A DNA stretch of 64,000 bases from Zeimonas sp046347945 (GCA_046347945.1 JAXMFB010000019.1:11652-75651), one strand, 5' to 3'; counted from the first letter of the stretch, positions 30,489 through 39,976 are shown. Notes: generated by a model not told the origin, from the letters alone. Numbers and translations: made by a program.

Positions 30489-31572
30489 GCCGGTCGGCGC
30501 AGAATTCAACCAGCCGGGTCGCCAGATCGGCCTGCCCGGCGAGCCTGGCCGACCAGCTGCGGTAAGCGGGCTCGAGCCCGGGCAGCGCGGCGTCGAACGA
30601 CGCCCACGCGGGCGCCACCGCGCCGGCCCCGCTCCAGGCGCGCATCATCGTGTCGACGGCGGCACCGGCCGCGAATCGATCGAGGAACGCCTGCAGCTTG
30701 ACGTGATGCGCCTGCCCGGCCTGGACGTACGGTTGCCAGACGAACGGGCGCCCGGCCCAGTGGGCGCGGATCCAGGAATCCTCGCCGCGCACGAAGTTCA
30801 GGTCGGCGCTCCAGAGCAGCCGGTCGTAGTCGCCGTGCGACAGGAACGGGATGCGCTGCACGCGCAGGCGGTCGCGGCGCAGCGCCGCGCCGGTGGCCGA
30901 CGCGGTGCCGAAGAATGCGGCGAGCGCAGCCTCGGCCGTCGCTTCGGGAACCAGCACGCAGTGCGGGCGCTCCCCGCCGGCGATCGCCTCGAACCATGCG
31001 GCGACCGGGGCATCGGGGTAGCAGAACAGCGTCACCAGACGCTCGCCGGCCTCGCGGGCGACGCCGAGGCGGAGCAGGAAGTTGCGCTGCTCCGGCGAAC
31101 CGGCGAAGGCCGCGCGGTGTTCGAGCAGCGAGCGCTCGCGCAGCAGCCCCCCGCTGTTCTCCGTGAAACCGGGGTAGAAGAAGTGCTCGATCGCGCCGTC
31201 GCCGGGCTTCGTCGACGCGAGGCCGTGGCAGCCGTCGATCCAGGCCTCGGCGCTCAGGTACTCGAGGTTGACCCAGAGCGGGCGCCGAGGCCCGCCGGCC
31301 AGCGCCGCGCGCAGCGCCGGCGGCGGCTCGGCGCCGAACGCACCGACCAGTACGTCCTCGGCGAGAGGCGGGCGGCCGTCGCCGGGCCACGGCTCGATCC
31401 GCACCCCGGCCTGCGGGTCGGCCCCGAATCGCGCGAGCAGTCCGGGGCGGTCGATCGTGAGCGTCACGCGCCAGCCGAAGTCCGCCGACAACTGGCGCGC
31501 CAGGCGCCACGCCACCCCGGCATCGCCGAAATTGTCGACGACCCGGCACAGGATGCGCGCGCACAGGCTCAA
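30484..31572 (-). CDS. earP: EF-P Arg32 rhamnosyltransferase EarP
   Basis: A 362-residue GT-B enzyme that transfers rhamnose from dTDP-rhamnose to Arg32 of EF-P. The N-terminal CRVVDNFGDAGVAWRLARQL carries the conserved Asp residues of the catalytic site, and NFVRGEDSWIRAHWAGRPFVWQPYVQ is the C-terminal nucleotide-sugar binding motif of the family. The start codon is TTG at 31572, with GAAGG six bases before it and a four-base overlap (TTGA) with the stop of the KTSC gene. The neighbouring EF-P has Arg at the target position. Confidence 0.95.
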   Translation of the reverse strand: MSLCARILCRVVDNFGDAGVAWRLARQLSADFGWRVTLTIDRPGLLARFGADPQAGVRIEPWPGDGRPPLAEDVLVGAFGAEPPPALRAALAGGPRRPLWVNLEYLSAEAWIDGCHGLASTKPGDGAIEHFFYPGFTENSGGLLRERSLLEHRAAFAGSPEQRNFLLRLGVAREAGERLVTLFCYPDAPVAAWFEAIAGGERPHCVLVPEATAEAALAAFFGTASATGAALRRDRLRVQRIPFLSHGDYDRLLWSADLNFVRGEDSWIRAHWAGRPFVWQPYVQAGQAHHVKLQAFLDRFAAGAAVDTMMRAWSGAGAVAPAWASFDAALPGLEPAYRSWSARLAGQADLATRLVEFCADRL

Positions 31573-31853
31573 GCGTTGCCTTCGTCGCGGCGCGGGCCGA
31601 ACAGCGAGTCGAGCTTCGATTTCGCGTCGTCGCGTCCGTCGGCGCGCGCGCGCGCGTACGCATACTCCTCCTCGATCCGGTCGGCGTAGAACGACGCGGG
31701 GTTCGGCGCCGCGACCAGCCGGCGCCAGACTTCAGCGGGCACGGCCTTGAAGATGCGGCGCTCGCCGTCGACGAAGTCGATCTCGAGGCGCTGTTCGCGC
31801 GCGTCGTAGCCGGCGGCCTTCAGGCGGCCGCCGCGAAGGGGGTGTCGTTCCAT
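31569..31853 (-). CDS. Small KTSC-type domain protein, unknown function
   Basis: A 94-residue protein. The central segment LEIDFVDGERRIFKAVPAEVWRRLVAAPNPASFYADRIEEEYAYAR resembles the KTSC domain, in which a short beta hairpin is followed by a helix and a surface loop. The C-terminus is charged and runs into a (GC)n tract at 31642-31656 coding for Ala/Arg. The ATG at 31853 gives the compact domain; longer upstream readings lack support. It is coupled to earP by a four-base overlap, so it may act with it, but no function is known. Confidence 0.7.
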   Translation of the reverse strand: MERHPLRGGRLKAAGYDAREQRLEIDFVDGERRIFKAVPAEVWRRLVAAPNPASFYADRIEEEYAYARARADGRDDAKSKLDSLFGPRRDEGNA

Positions 31854-31980
31854 GGTCCGGACTCCGGCGTGCGGTGCATGCGCGATGTTGCCCCGTCGGC
31901 CGGGTGCGGGCAAACGCCGCGCGGCGCGGCGCCCGACGGCCCGGGTGGTGGCCGTCCGCTATCGCCCGGCGGGGCGGCGC

Positions 31981-33891
31981 TCAGCGGCCGAGCGCGAGGC
32001 CCTCGCGGCGCGGGTCGACGCCGCCCTCCAGCCGGCATCCCCGCGCATCGCAACGGCGCGCGATGCCGTGCAGCCCGCTGGTCATGTCGACGACATCGAC
32101 CGGGTGGCCGCGGCGGGCGAGTTCGTCGGCGAGCGCGGGCGCGACGCGTCCGCGCTCGAGTTCCGTCGGTCCGTTGCGGCTGCCGAGGTTCGGCAACGCG
32201 ATCGCGCGCTGCAGGTCGAGCCCGTCGTCGAGCACCTCGACGAGCACGCGCGCGACGTAGGACACGATCGACGGGCCGCCCGGCGAGCCGATCACCAGCA
32301 CCAGCGCGCCGGTGGCACGGTCGAGCACGATCGTCGGCGACATCGCGCTGCGCGGCCGCTTGCCGGGCTGCACCCGGTTGGCGGCCGGCCGGCCGTCCTG
32401 GGTCGGCGTGAAGGAGAAGTCGGTCAGCTGGTTGTTCAGCAGGAAGCCGCGCGTCATCGTCCGCGCGCCGAACGCGTTCTCGATCGAGCTGGTCATCGCG
32501 ACGGCGTTGCCGCGCGCGTCGACGATCGACAGGTGCGTCGTGGCGGCCAGCTCGGGGCTCCAGGCGCTCGCGCCGTCGTCGACGGCGCCGCCCGGCACGC
32601 CCGGCGGCGCATGCACCATCGATCGCGCGCCGATCATCGCGGCGCGGGCCGCCAGGTATGCGGGGTCGAGCAGCGAGCCGCGCACCGCGGCGATCGGCTC
32701 GCCGATGCGCTGGCCGGGCAACGCGACGAAGTCGGTGTCGGCGAGGTATCGGTCGCGATCGGCGAAGGCCAGCCGCGCCGCCTCGACGAAGCGGTGCGCG
32801 CCGTCGGCGTCGAGCCGCCCGTCGGGTGTCGCCAGCCGGGTGCCGGCAGGCGCGGCGCGCCAGTACGCGAGCATCTGCGCGATCGCGATGCCGCCCGACG
32901 ACGGCGGCGGCATCGCACAGACGCGATAGCGGCGGTGCGCGGTACACAGCGGCTCGCGCTCGAGCGGGCGATAGAAGGCGAGGTCGCGTTCGCCGAGCAG
33001 CCCCGGGTTGCGCGGATGATTGCGCACGGCGTCCACGACGTCGCGCGCGATCGCTCCGGCGTGCAGCGCGAGGCTGCCTTGCGCGGCGATCCGGGCGAGC
33101 GTGTCGGCGAGTGCGGGGTTGCGCAGCCGATAGCCCACCGGGCGGGCGTGCCCTTGCGCGTCGTAGTACAGGGCGGCTGCCGCCGGGTCTTCGCGCAGCG
33201 ACGGATCGCGCGCGAGCAGCCCGTGCAGTCGCGGGCCGATCTCGAAGCCCTCGCGCGCCAGGCGTATCGCCGGGGCGAACAGGTTCGCCCACGGCAGCAC
33301 GCCGTGGCGCGCATGCGCGAGTTCGAGCATGCGCACCAGGCCCGGCACGCCGACCGAGCGGCCGCCGACGACGGCGTCGAAGAACGCCATCGGCTCGCCG
33401 TCGCGGCCGACGAACAGATCGGGACCCGCCTGCGCAGGCGCAGTCTCGCGGCCGTCGTAGGCGCGCACCGAGCGCGTCCGCGCATCGTAGTGCAGCAGGA
33501 ACCCGCCCCCGCCGATTCCCGAGGACTGCGGCTCGACCAGCGTGAGCACCATCTGCGCGGCGATCGCCGCATCGACCGCGCTGCCGCCCGCCGCGAGGAC
33601 GTCGAAGGCCGCGCGCGACGCATGCGGGTTGGCGGTGACGGCCATGAAGCGATGCGCCTGCGCGCCAGCGCGCTCGCGGTAGCCGCTGGCGGCCTCGGGT
33701 TGCGCGGGACGGGACGCTCGCGCGAGCGCAGTCGGGTTTTCGGCGAGCGCCGCGGTCGAGGCGCTCGCCAGCGTCCCGATCGTCAATGCCCGGATCAGGA
33801 ACGCGCGGATCGTCGGCGTCCTGCAGATCGTGCCCGTCGACGCTGCCGCGAGACGGGAAGACGTGGCGTTCGGCGAGGCGTTCACGCGCAT
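31981..33891 (-). CDS. ggt: Gamma-glutamyltransferase (periplasmic)
   Basis: A 636-residue N-terminal-nucleophile hydrolase that cleaves glutathione and other gamma-glutamyl compounds. A signal peptide ends near AFLIRALTIGTLASASTAALA, preceded by an unusually long n-region of about 27 residues. The large-subunit signature is SGIGGGGFLLHYD. Self-cleavage is expected before the second Thr in ELAATTHLSIVDARGNAVAMT, which becomes the catalytic N-terminus of the small subunit, and SPGGPSIVSYVARV is the glycine-rich end motif. The ATG at 33891 is 46 bases from the divergent amidase. Longer readings upstream are antisense to the amidase and are rejected. Confidence 0.92.
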   Translation of the reverse strand: MRVNASPNATSSRLAAASTGTICRTPTIRAFLIRALTIGTLASASTAALAENPTALARASRPAQPEAASGYRERAGAQAHRFMAVTANPHASRAAFDVLAAGGSAVDAAIAAQMVLTLVEPQSSGIGGGGFLLHYDARTRSVRAYDGRETAPAQAGPDLFVGRDGEPMAFFDAVVGGRSVGVPGLVRMLELAHARHGVLPWANLFAPAIRLAREGFEIGPRLHGLLARDPSLREDPAAAALYYDAQGHARPVGYRLRNPALADTLARIAAQGSLALHAGAIARDVVDAVRNHPRNPGLLGERDLAFYRPLEREPLCTAHRRYRVCAMPPPSSGGIAIAQMLAYWRAAPAGTRLATPDGRLDADGAHRFVEAARLAFADRDRYLADTDFVALPGQRIGEPIAAVRGSLLDPAYLAARAAMIGARSMVHAPPGVPGGAVDDGASAWSPELAATTHLSIVDARGNAVAMTSSIENAFGARTMTRGFLLNNQLTDFSFTPTQDGRPAANRVQPGKRPRSAMSPTIVLDRATGALVLVIGSPGGPSIVSYVARVLVEVLDDGLDLQRAIALPNLGSRNGPTELERGRVAPALADELARRGHPVDVVDMTSGLHGIARRCDARGCRLEGGVDPRREGLALGR

Positions 33892-33937
33892 CGGTTCATG
33901 ATAACGTCGCCTCGAATTCGTACCGCGCCCGTTCTCC

Positions 33938-35278
33938 ATGCCCACCATCGTCGAGACCGTCGAGTCGATCGCGCGCCAGGTCGCCAGCACGCAGGCGCTG
34001 ATCGAGTCGGCGCAACGCCAGGCGATTCGCGCGTCCGACCTCAACCCGATCGCGTACGTCGACTGGGGCGCGGCGCTCGACCAGGCGCGCCGCCTCGACG
34101 CCGAAGCCGGGGCGGGGCGGCTGCGAGGCCCGCTGCACGGCATTCCGGTGTCGGTGAAGGACCTGTTCGCGGTGCGCGGCATGCCGACGCAGGCGGGCAC
34201 GCGCGCGCCGTTGCCGCCGCTGGGCTGCGACGAGGCGGTGCTGGTCTCGCGGCTGCGCGAGGCCGGCGCGCTCGTGTTCGCGAAGACCAACATGCACGAG
34301 ATCGCGCTCGGCGCGACCGGCGAAAACCGCTGGACCGGCGACGTGAAGAACCCGTTCGATCCGGCGCGGCAGTCCGGCGGCTCGTCCAGCGGCGCCGCGG
34401 TCGCGGTGGCCGCCGGAATCGGGCTGGCCGGCATCGGCAGCGACACCGGCGGATCGGTGCGCATTCCCGCGGCATTCTGCGGAGTCACCGGCTTCAAGCC
34501 GAGCTTCGGCGCGATCCCGCTCGCGGGAGCGCTTCACCTGTCGTGGACCTGCGACCACGCCGGCCCGCTGGCGCGCTGCGTCGACGACTGCGCGGTGCTT
34601 TTCGAGGCGATGGCGCGCCGGCGCGTCGCGCACGGTGCGCCGGCCCGGCGGCCACGGCTGGCGGTGCCCGCTGCGTGGCTCGCCGGGCGCCTGCAGCCGG
34701 CGGTGCGCGAGGCCTTCGAGCGACTGCTCACGGCGCTCGCGGCCGAGCAGGCCGAAATGGAGCAGGTTGCCGCGCCGGCGCTCGCCCTCGCGTGGCAGTG
34801 CTATACGCCGATCGTGCGCGCCGAGGCGGCGTGGGTGCACCGCGCCGCGCTCGCGGTCGGCGCGCCCGGCTTCTCCGAGCTGGTGTTGCCGGCGCTGAAG
34901 GCGGGGCGCGCGCTCGCCGCGGCCGACTACATCGACGCGCTGAAGGCGCGCGAGCGGGTCTGCGCGGAGCTCGACGCGCTGCTGGCCGGCGTCGACGCGC
35001 TGGTCCTGCCGACCAGCGCCGTGTTGCCGCCGCTGCGCGGGCAGGACGAGATCGAGGTCGAAGGCGGGCGCACCACCGTGCGCGAGGCAGTGCTCGGCCA
35101 GACGCTGCCGTTCTCGCTGTGCGGCCTGCCGACGCTCAGCGTTCCGGTGGGTCTGGTCGACGGGCTGCCGATGGGCCTGCAACTGGTCGGGCGTCGCGAC
35201 GGCGACGCAGCGCTGCTGGCGCTGGGGCGCTGGGTCGAGGCAGCGGTCGGCGTGACGCCGATGGCGCCGGAGGAGTAG
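33938..35278 (+). CDS. Amidase-signature-family amidase
   Basis: A 446-residue amidase-signature enzyme. The catalytic triad is visible as Lys in GIPVSVKDLF, cis-Ser in QSGGSSSGAAVAVAAG and nucleophilic Ser in GIGSDTGGSVRIPAAFCG. It hydrolyses an amide bond; the substrate is not clear. GatA is less likely because no gatB or gatC lies nearby and the C-terminal part differs. It is divergent from ggt, which would suit joint use of gamma-glutamyl or other amide nitrogen compounds, but that is only inference. Confidence 0.88.
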   Translation: MPTIVETVESIARQVASTQALIESAQRQAIRASDLNPIAYVDWGAALDQARRLDAEAGAGRLRGPLHGIPVSVKDLFAVRGMPTQAGTRAPLPPLGCDEAVLVSRLREAGALVFAKTNMHEIALGATGENRWTGDVKNPFDPARQSGGSSSGAAVAVAAGIGLAGIGSDTGGSVRIPAAFCGVTGFKPSFGAIPLAGALHLSWTCDHAGPLARCVDDCAVLFEAMARRRVAHGAPARRPRLAVPAAWLAGRLQPAVREAFERLLTALAAEQAEMEQVAAPALALAWQCYTPIVRAEAAWVHRAALAVGAPGFSELVLPALKAGRALAAADYIDALKARERVCAELDALLAGVDALVLPTSAVLPPLRGQDEIEVEGGRTTVREAVLGQTLPFSLCGLPTLSVPVGLVDGLPMGLQLVGRRDGDAALLALGRWVEAAVGVTPMAPEE

Positions 35279-35302
35279 GCGCCGCTCGCGCCGCCGTCGC
35301 GG

Positions 35303-36067
35303 TCAGCGCGGCGCCATCCGGATCGCGCCGTCGAGCCGGATCGTCTCGCCGTTGAGCATCGTGTTGGAGAAGATGTGCCCGACCATCTGCGCATATTCGT
35401 CGGGGCGCCCGAGCCGCGGGGGAAACGGCACCTGGCGGCCGAGCGATTCCTGTACGTCCTTGGGCATGCCGGCCAGCAGCGGCGTCAGGAACAGGCCGGG
35501 GGCGATCGTGACCACGCGCACGCCGTCGCGCGACAGGTCGCGGGCGATCGGCAGCGTCATGCCGACGATGCCGCCCTTCGAGGCCGAGTAGGCCGCCTGG
35601 CCGATCTGCCCGTCGAACGCCGCCACCGACGCGGTGTTCACGATCACGCCGCGCTCGCCCTCGTCGTTCGGCTCGTTGCGGGTCATGGCCGCGGCGGCAA
35701 TGCGGATCATGTTGAAGGTGCCGATCAGGTTGATGCCGATCACCTTCGCGAACATGTCGAGCGGGTGCGGCCCTTCCTTGCCGACTGTCTTGGCCGCCGG
35801 GCCGATGCCCGCGCAGTTGACCAGCCCCACGAGCTTGCCCAGCGCTTGCGCGGCCTCGACCGCGGCCTTCGCGTCGGCCTCGCCGGTGACGTCGCAGCGC
35901 ACGAACTTCGCGCGCGTGCCGAGCTGCGCGGCGAAACGCTCGCCGAGTTCGGCGTTGACGTCGGCGATCAGCGCCTTGCCCCCGGCGTCGATGACCATCT
36001 TCGCGGTCGCGCCGCCCAGCCCGGACGCGCCTCCGGTGATCAGCACCACGTTGTCCGAGATCTTCAT
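35303..36067 (-). CDS. SDR-family 3-hydroxyacyl-CoA dehydrogenase type 2-like
   Basis: A 254-residue short-chain dehydrogenase. LITGGASGLGGATAKM is the NAD-binding glycine motif, LVNCAGIG the NNAG-like motif, and the catalytic residues are Ser in VNTASVAAFDG and YSASK. The Asp in LIADVN favours NAD over NADP. Overall it is closest in character to HSD17B10-type 3-hydroxyacyl-CoA dehydrogenases of fatty-acid or branched amino-acid breakdown. GGAGG lies six bases before the ATG at 36067. Confidence 0.88.
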   Translation of the reverse strand: MKISDNVVLITGGASGLGGATAKMVIDAGGKALIADVNAELGERFAAQLGTRAKFVRCDVTGEADAKAAVEAAQALGKLVGLVNCAGIGPAAKTVGKEGPHPLDMFAKVIGINLIGTFNMIRIAAAAMTRNEPNDEGERGVIVNTASVAAFDGQIGQAAYSASKGGIVGMTLPIARDLSRDGVRVVTIAPGLFLTPLLAGMPKDVQESLGRQVPFPPRLGRPDEYAQMVGHIFSNTMLNGETIRLDGAIRMAPR

Positions 36068-36162
36068 CGCTGGCCTCCGCTCGCCTGGTCGAAAAGCCTC
36101 CATTCTAGACAGGCGCGAGGTACGCGCCCTAAGATCGGCGCCAACCGCCGGACTCCCCGATC

Positions 36163-36840
36163 ATGGACGCGACCCTCGACTACTGGCGAGCGCTGGTGCG
36201 AAGCGACGAATCGCTGCCGCTGTTCGAGGCGGCGCTCGCGATCGCGCAGGACGCCTATCCCGAGCTGCCGATGGCCGAGCTGCTGGCGCGCGTCGACGGC
36301 TTCGCGCTGACGCTCGGGCGCCGCCTCGAGTCGATCGGGCAGCCCGCGGCGCGGGTCGAGGCACTCGGCGAGCACTTCGCCGACCAGCTGGGTTTCCGCG
36401 GCAACGCCAACGACTACTTCGATCCCGACAACAGCTACCTGAACCGCGTGATCGAGCGGCGCCTGGGCATCCCGATCAGCCTGTCGGTGCTCTACATCGA
36501 GATCGCCGAACAGGTGGGATTGCCGGCCAGCGGGATCGGCTTTCCCGGTCACTTCCTGGTGCGCCACGACCTGCCCGGGGGGGCGCTGGTCGTCGACGTG
36601 TTCGCCGGCGCGCGCGTGCTGTCGCAGGAGGAGCTCGAGTACCGGCTGCTGCCGTATGCCGCCGGCGGCCGCGGCCAGGCGAGCCGCCTGCTGCCGGCGC
36701 AACTCGCGGCGGCCACGCCGCGGGCGATCCTGGCGCGGATGCTGCGCAACCTGCGGGCGATCCACGCCGAACGCGGCGACGCGGCGCGCCTCGACGCGGT
36801 CGAGCGCCGCCTGGCCGTGCTGGCGGATCCGCTGCGCTGA
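36163..36840 (+). CDS. SirB1-family transglutaminase-like protein
   Basis: A 225-residue protein with the SirB1 transglutaminase-like core (residues about 60-160): FRGNANDYFDPDNSYLNRVIERRLGIPISLSVLYIEIAEQVGLPASGIGFPGHFLVRH. The usual nucleophile Cys of transglutaminases is replaced by Ser in the ISLS segment, as is common in this family, so catalysis is uncertain. A C-terminal TPR-like helical segment follows (LARMLRNLRAIHAERGD). It is divergent from the SDR gene. Confidence 0.85.
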   Translation: MDATLDYWRALVRSDESLPLFEAALAIAQDAYPELPMAELLARVDGFALTLGRRLESIGQPAARVEALGEHFADQLGFRGNANDYFDPDNSYLNRVIERRLGIPISLSVLYIEIAEQVGLPASGIGFPGHFLVRHDLPGGALVVDVFAGARVLSQEELEYRLLPYAAGGRGQASRLLPAQLAAATPRAILARMLRNLRAIHAERGDAARLDAVERRLAVLADPLR

Positions 36841-36885
36841 TTGGCCGCGCCGATCGACGGTGCAGGCGCGGCGCCGTCGAAAACG

Positions 36886-36911
36886 ACGAGGGCGCCCTCG
36901 GGCGCCCTCGT
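36886..36911 (-). terminator. Rho-independent terminator-like hairpin after hppA
   Basis: A perfect 12-base-pair inverted repeat (ACGAGGGCGCCC / GGGCGCCCTCGT) with a two-base centre lies between the convergent sirB1-like gene and hppA. On the minus strand it is followed by CGTTTT, so it suits the end of hppA transcription. On the plus strand there is no T-run after it. Confidence 0.7.
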
Positions 36912-36948
36912 GACGTCGTGCCGACCGCGACGCGGCCCGGCGTGGCGC

Positions 36949-39039
36949 TCAGTGAGCGCCGTAGAGAATTCCCATCAGCGGCACGATCAGCAGCGCCACG
37001 ATGTTGATGATCTTGATCAACGGGTTCACCGCGGGCCCGGCGGTGTCCTTGTAGGGGTCGCCGACGGTGTCGCCGGTGACCGCGGCCTTGTGCGCATCCG
37101 AGCCCTTGCCACCGTGATGGCCTTCCTCGATGTACTTCTTCGCGTTGTCCCAGGCGCCGCCGCCGGTGCACATCGAGATCGCCACGAACAGGCCGGTGAC
37201 GATCGTACCCATCAGAAGGCCGCCGAGCGCCGCCGGCCCGAGCAGCAGGCCCACCAGCACCGGCACCGCCACGGGCAGCAGCGAAGGAAGGATCATCTCG
37301 CGGATCGCCGCACCGGTGAGCATGTCGACCGCGCGCGAATAGTCGGGCTTCGCCGTGCCTTCCATGATGCCCTTGATCTCGCGGAACTGCCGGCGCACTT
37401 CCTCGACCACCGAGCCGGCGGCGCGGCCCACCGCTTCCATCGCCATCGCGCCGAACAGGTACGGCACCATGCCGCCGATGAACAGGCCGACGATCACCAT
37501 GTGGTTCGACAGGTCGAAGGTGACGGCGACGTGCTCGGCCTCCAGCGCGTGCGTGTAGTCGGCGAACAGCACCAGCGCCGCCAGGCCCGCCGAGCCGATC
37601 GCGTAGCCCTTGGTCACCGCCTTGGTGGTGTTGCCGACCGCGTCGAGCGGGTCGGTGATGTTGCGCACCGACTCGGGGAGGTTCGCCATCTCGGCGATGC
37701 CGCCGGCGTTGTCGGTGATCGGGCCGTACGCGTCGAGCGCGACGACGATGCCCGCCATCGACAGCATCGACGTGGCGGCGATGGCGATGCCGTACAGGCC
37801 GCCGAGCCAGTACGACGAGACGATCGCTGCGCACACCAGCAGCACCGGGACGGCGGTCGACTTCATCGACACGCCGATGCCGGCAATGATGTTGGTGGCG
37901 TGGCCCGTCGTCGACGCCTGCGCCACGTGCTTCACCGGCGCGAACTGCGTGCCGGTGTAGTACTCGGTGACCCAGACGATCAGCCCGGTGAGCACCATGC
38001 CCACCACCACGCACAGCCACAGGTTCGTCACCGAGGTGTGCGCGCCCGACAGGTCGACGCCCGCGAACATCCAGCTGGTGATCGGCCAGGCGACGACCGT
38101 CGCGATGGCGCCCGCCCAGGCCAGCCCGCGGTACAGCGCGGGCATCACGTTGGTCTGGCCCGGTTTCGCCTTCACGAACATCGCGCCGATGATCGACGCG
38201 ATGATCGACAGACCGCCCAGCGCCAGCGGGTAGACCACCGCCTGCAGTTCGGCGCCCTTGATCATCAGCGAGCCGAGCAGCATCGTCGCGATCAGCGTGA
38301 CCGCGTAGGTCTCGAACAGGTCGGCGGCCATGCCGGCGCAGTCGCCGACGTTGTCGCCGACGTTGTCGGCGATCACGCCGGGGTTGCGCGGATCGTCTTC
38401 CGGAATTCCGGCCTCGACCTTGCCGACGAGGTCGGCGCCGACGTCGGCGCCCTTGGTGAAGATGCCGCCGCCCAGGCGCGCGAAGATCGAGATCAGCGAC
38501 GAGCCGAACGCCAGGCCGACCAGCGGCTTGATCACCGTGTGCAGGTCCTCGACGGTGCCCAGGCCGTGCGGCGCCGAGCCCATCAGGATGCCGTAGTAGC
38601 CGGCGACGCCGAGCAGGCCCAGGCCGACCACCAGCATGCCGGTGATCGCCCCGCCGCGGAACGCGACGTCCAGCGCCGGGCCGATGCCCTGCGTGGCGGC
38701 CTGTGCGGTGCGCACGTTCGCGCGCACCGACACGTTCATGCCGATGTAGCCGGCCGCACCGGAGAGGATCGCCCCGATCGCGAAGCCGACCGCGGTCGGC
38801 AGGCCCAGGCCCGGCACGAACCAGATGACGAGGAACAGGATGACCCCGACCAGCCCGATCGTGCGGTACTGGCGGTTCAGGTAGGCCTTCGCGCCCTGCT
38901 GGATCGCCGCGGCGATCTCCTGCATGCGCGCGTTGCCCGCGTCGAGGGACAGGATCCAGCGGCTCGAGGCGATGCCGTAGATCACTGCTGCCAGCCCGCA
39001 GGCCAGGGCCAGCCACAGACCTGCCGAGGTCGCAGTCAT
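36949..39039 (-). CDS. hppA: Membrane proton-translocating pyrophosphatase, K+-independent type
   Basis: A 696-residue integral membrane H+-PPase with about 16 hydrophobic helices. It couples hydrolysis of pyrophosphate to proton export. GGGIFTKGADVGADLVGKVEAGIPEDDPRNPGVIADNVGDNVGDCAGMAADLFE (two adjoining motifs) is the pyrophosphate/Mg site. The sequence GNTTKAVTKGYAIGSAGLAALVLF has Lys at the position that is Ala in K+-dependent members, so it should not need potassium. The end MGILYGAH is short. No partner genes are needed. Confidence 0.96.
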   Translation of the reverse strand: MTATSAGLWLALACGLAAVIYGIASSRWILSLDAGNARMQEIAAAIQQGAKAYLNRQYRTIGLVGVILFLVIWFVPGLGLPTAVGFAIGAILSGAAGYIGMNVSVRANVRTAQAATQGIGPALDVAFRGGAITGMLVVGLGLLGVAGYYGILMGSAPHGLGTVEDLHTVIKPLVGLAFGSSLISIFARLGGGIFTKGADVGADLVGKVEAGIPEDDPRNPGVIADNVGDNVGDCAGMAADLFETYAVTLIATMLLGSLMIKGAELQAVVYPLALGGLSIIASIIGAMFVKAKPGQTNVMPALYRGLAWAGAIATVVAWPITSWMFAGVDLSGAHTSVTNLWLCVVVGMVLTGLIVWVTEYYTGTQFAPVKHVAQASTTGHATNIIAGIGVSMKSTAVPVLLVCAAIVSSYWLGGLYGIAIAATSMLSMAGIVVALDAYGPITDNAGGIAEMANLPESVRNITDPLDAVGNTTKAVTKGYAIGSAGLAALVLFADYTHALEAEHVAVTFDLSNHMVIVGLFIGGMVPYLFGAMAMEAVGRAAGSVVEEVRRQFREIKGIMEGTAKPDYSRAVDMLTGAAIREMILPSLLPVAVPVLVGLLLGPAALGGLLMGTIVTGLFVAISMCTGGGAWDNAKKYIEEGHHGGKGSDAHKAAVTGDTVGDPYKDTAGPAVNPLIKIINIVALLIVPLMGILYGAH

Positions 39040-39114
39040 GAGTGAACCTCCATCCGTAATGCTTGGTGTTTGAAGTGGAAAGGGAAACGGAATCGGCGTG
39101 ACGCGGGCGAGAGT

Positions 39115-39768
39115 TTACTTGAGCGCATCGAACGCGCGAGCGGCAATCTGCTCGACGCTGCCGAGCCCCGAGATCCGGCGATAGGCCGGCGCGCCGGCAT
39201 CGCCGCTGCGCTCCCAGGCGCTGAAGTACTCGATCAGCGGGCGCGTCTGCGAGTGGTAGACGGCCAGCCGCTTGCGCACGGTCTGCTCGCGGTCGTCGTC
39301 GCGCTGGGTCAGCGGCTCGCCGGTGACGTCGTCGCGGTCGGCGACTTTCGGGGGATTGAACCTGACGTGGTAGGTGCGCCCGCTGGGGAGGTGCACGCGG
39401 CGCCCGCCCATGCGATCGATGATCTCGTCGTCGGGCACGTCGATCTCGAGCACGTAGTCGATGCGCACACCGGCCGTCTTCATCGCCTCGGCCTGCGGGA
39501 TCGTGCGGGGGAATCCGTCGAACAGGTAGCCGGCCTGGCAGTCGGGGTAGCGCAGGCGGTCCATCACCAGGCTGACGATGATGTCGTCGGACACCAGCGA
39601 GCCCGCGTCCATCACCTTCCGGGCCGCCAGGCCGATCGGCGTGCCCGCATTGATCGCTGCGCGCAGCATGTCACCGGTGGAGATCTGGGGAATTCCGAAC
39701 TTGCGGGTGATGAAGGCGGCCTGCGTGCCTTTGCCGGCGCCGGGCGGGCCGAGGAGAATCAAACGCAT
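39115..39768 (-). CDS. adk: Adenylate kinase
   Basis: A 217-residue enzyme interconverting ATP + AMP and 2 ADP. LLGPPGAGKGTQ is the P-loop, ISTGDMLRAA the AMP site, and LFDGFPRTIPQAEA the adenylate kinase signature. The lid (GRTYHVRFNPPKVADRDDVTGEPLTQRDDD) has no Cys quartet, so it is the non-zinc long form. It is the last gene of the exbB-exbD-lpxK-trm112-kdsB-adk block, with a 208-base gap after kdsB that may hold its own promoter. Confidence 0.97.
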   Translation of the reverse strand: MRLILLGPPGAGKGTQAAFITRKFGIPQISTGDMLRAAINAGTPIGLAARKVMDAGSLVSDDIIVSLVMDRLRYPDCQAGYLFDGFPRTIPQAEAMKTAGVRIDYVLEIDVPDDEIIDRMGGRRVHLPSGRTYHVRFNPPKVADRDDVTGEPLTQRDDDREQTVRKRLAVYHSQTRPLIEYFSAWERSGDAGAPAYRRISGLGSVEQIAARAFDALK

Positions 39769-39976
39769 GGATGTGCCTGGACGGTGTGATCGGATCGCGG
39801 GTAATGGCGGCCATGCCCCGGCAGCGCGATCGACGGGCGCGGACGAACCGGGCCGATCCGGGCCGGCCGCCGCCCGCAAAGCCGGTCAAGCGTAACGTCA
39901 AACTCGAGATCCGGTCAATTTGACCGGGTCGCCGCCGTGGCAACGCAGCCGCGGGGCGACGCGGCGCGCGCCGGCG

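Noticed and set aside
31642..31656. (GC)n tract as a regulatory Z-DNA element
   Set aside because: It lies inside a coding region as Ala/Arg codons and is too short to claim a function.
33892..34497. Longer N-terminus for the gamma-glutamyltransferase
   Set aside because: It would run antisense through the amidase gene and lacks a signal peptide; ATG 33891 gives a signal peptide.
36841..39045. A long plus-strand frame opposite hppA
   Set aside because: Asp/Arg/His-rich shadow of a membrane protein gene with no family match.
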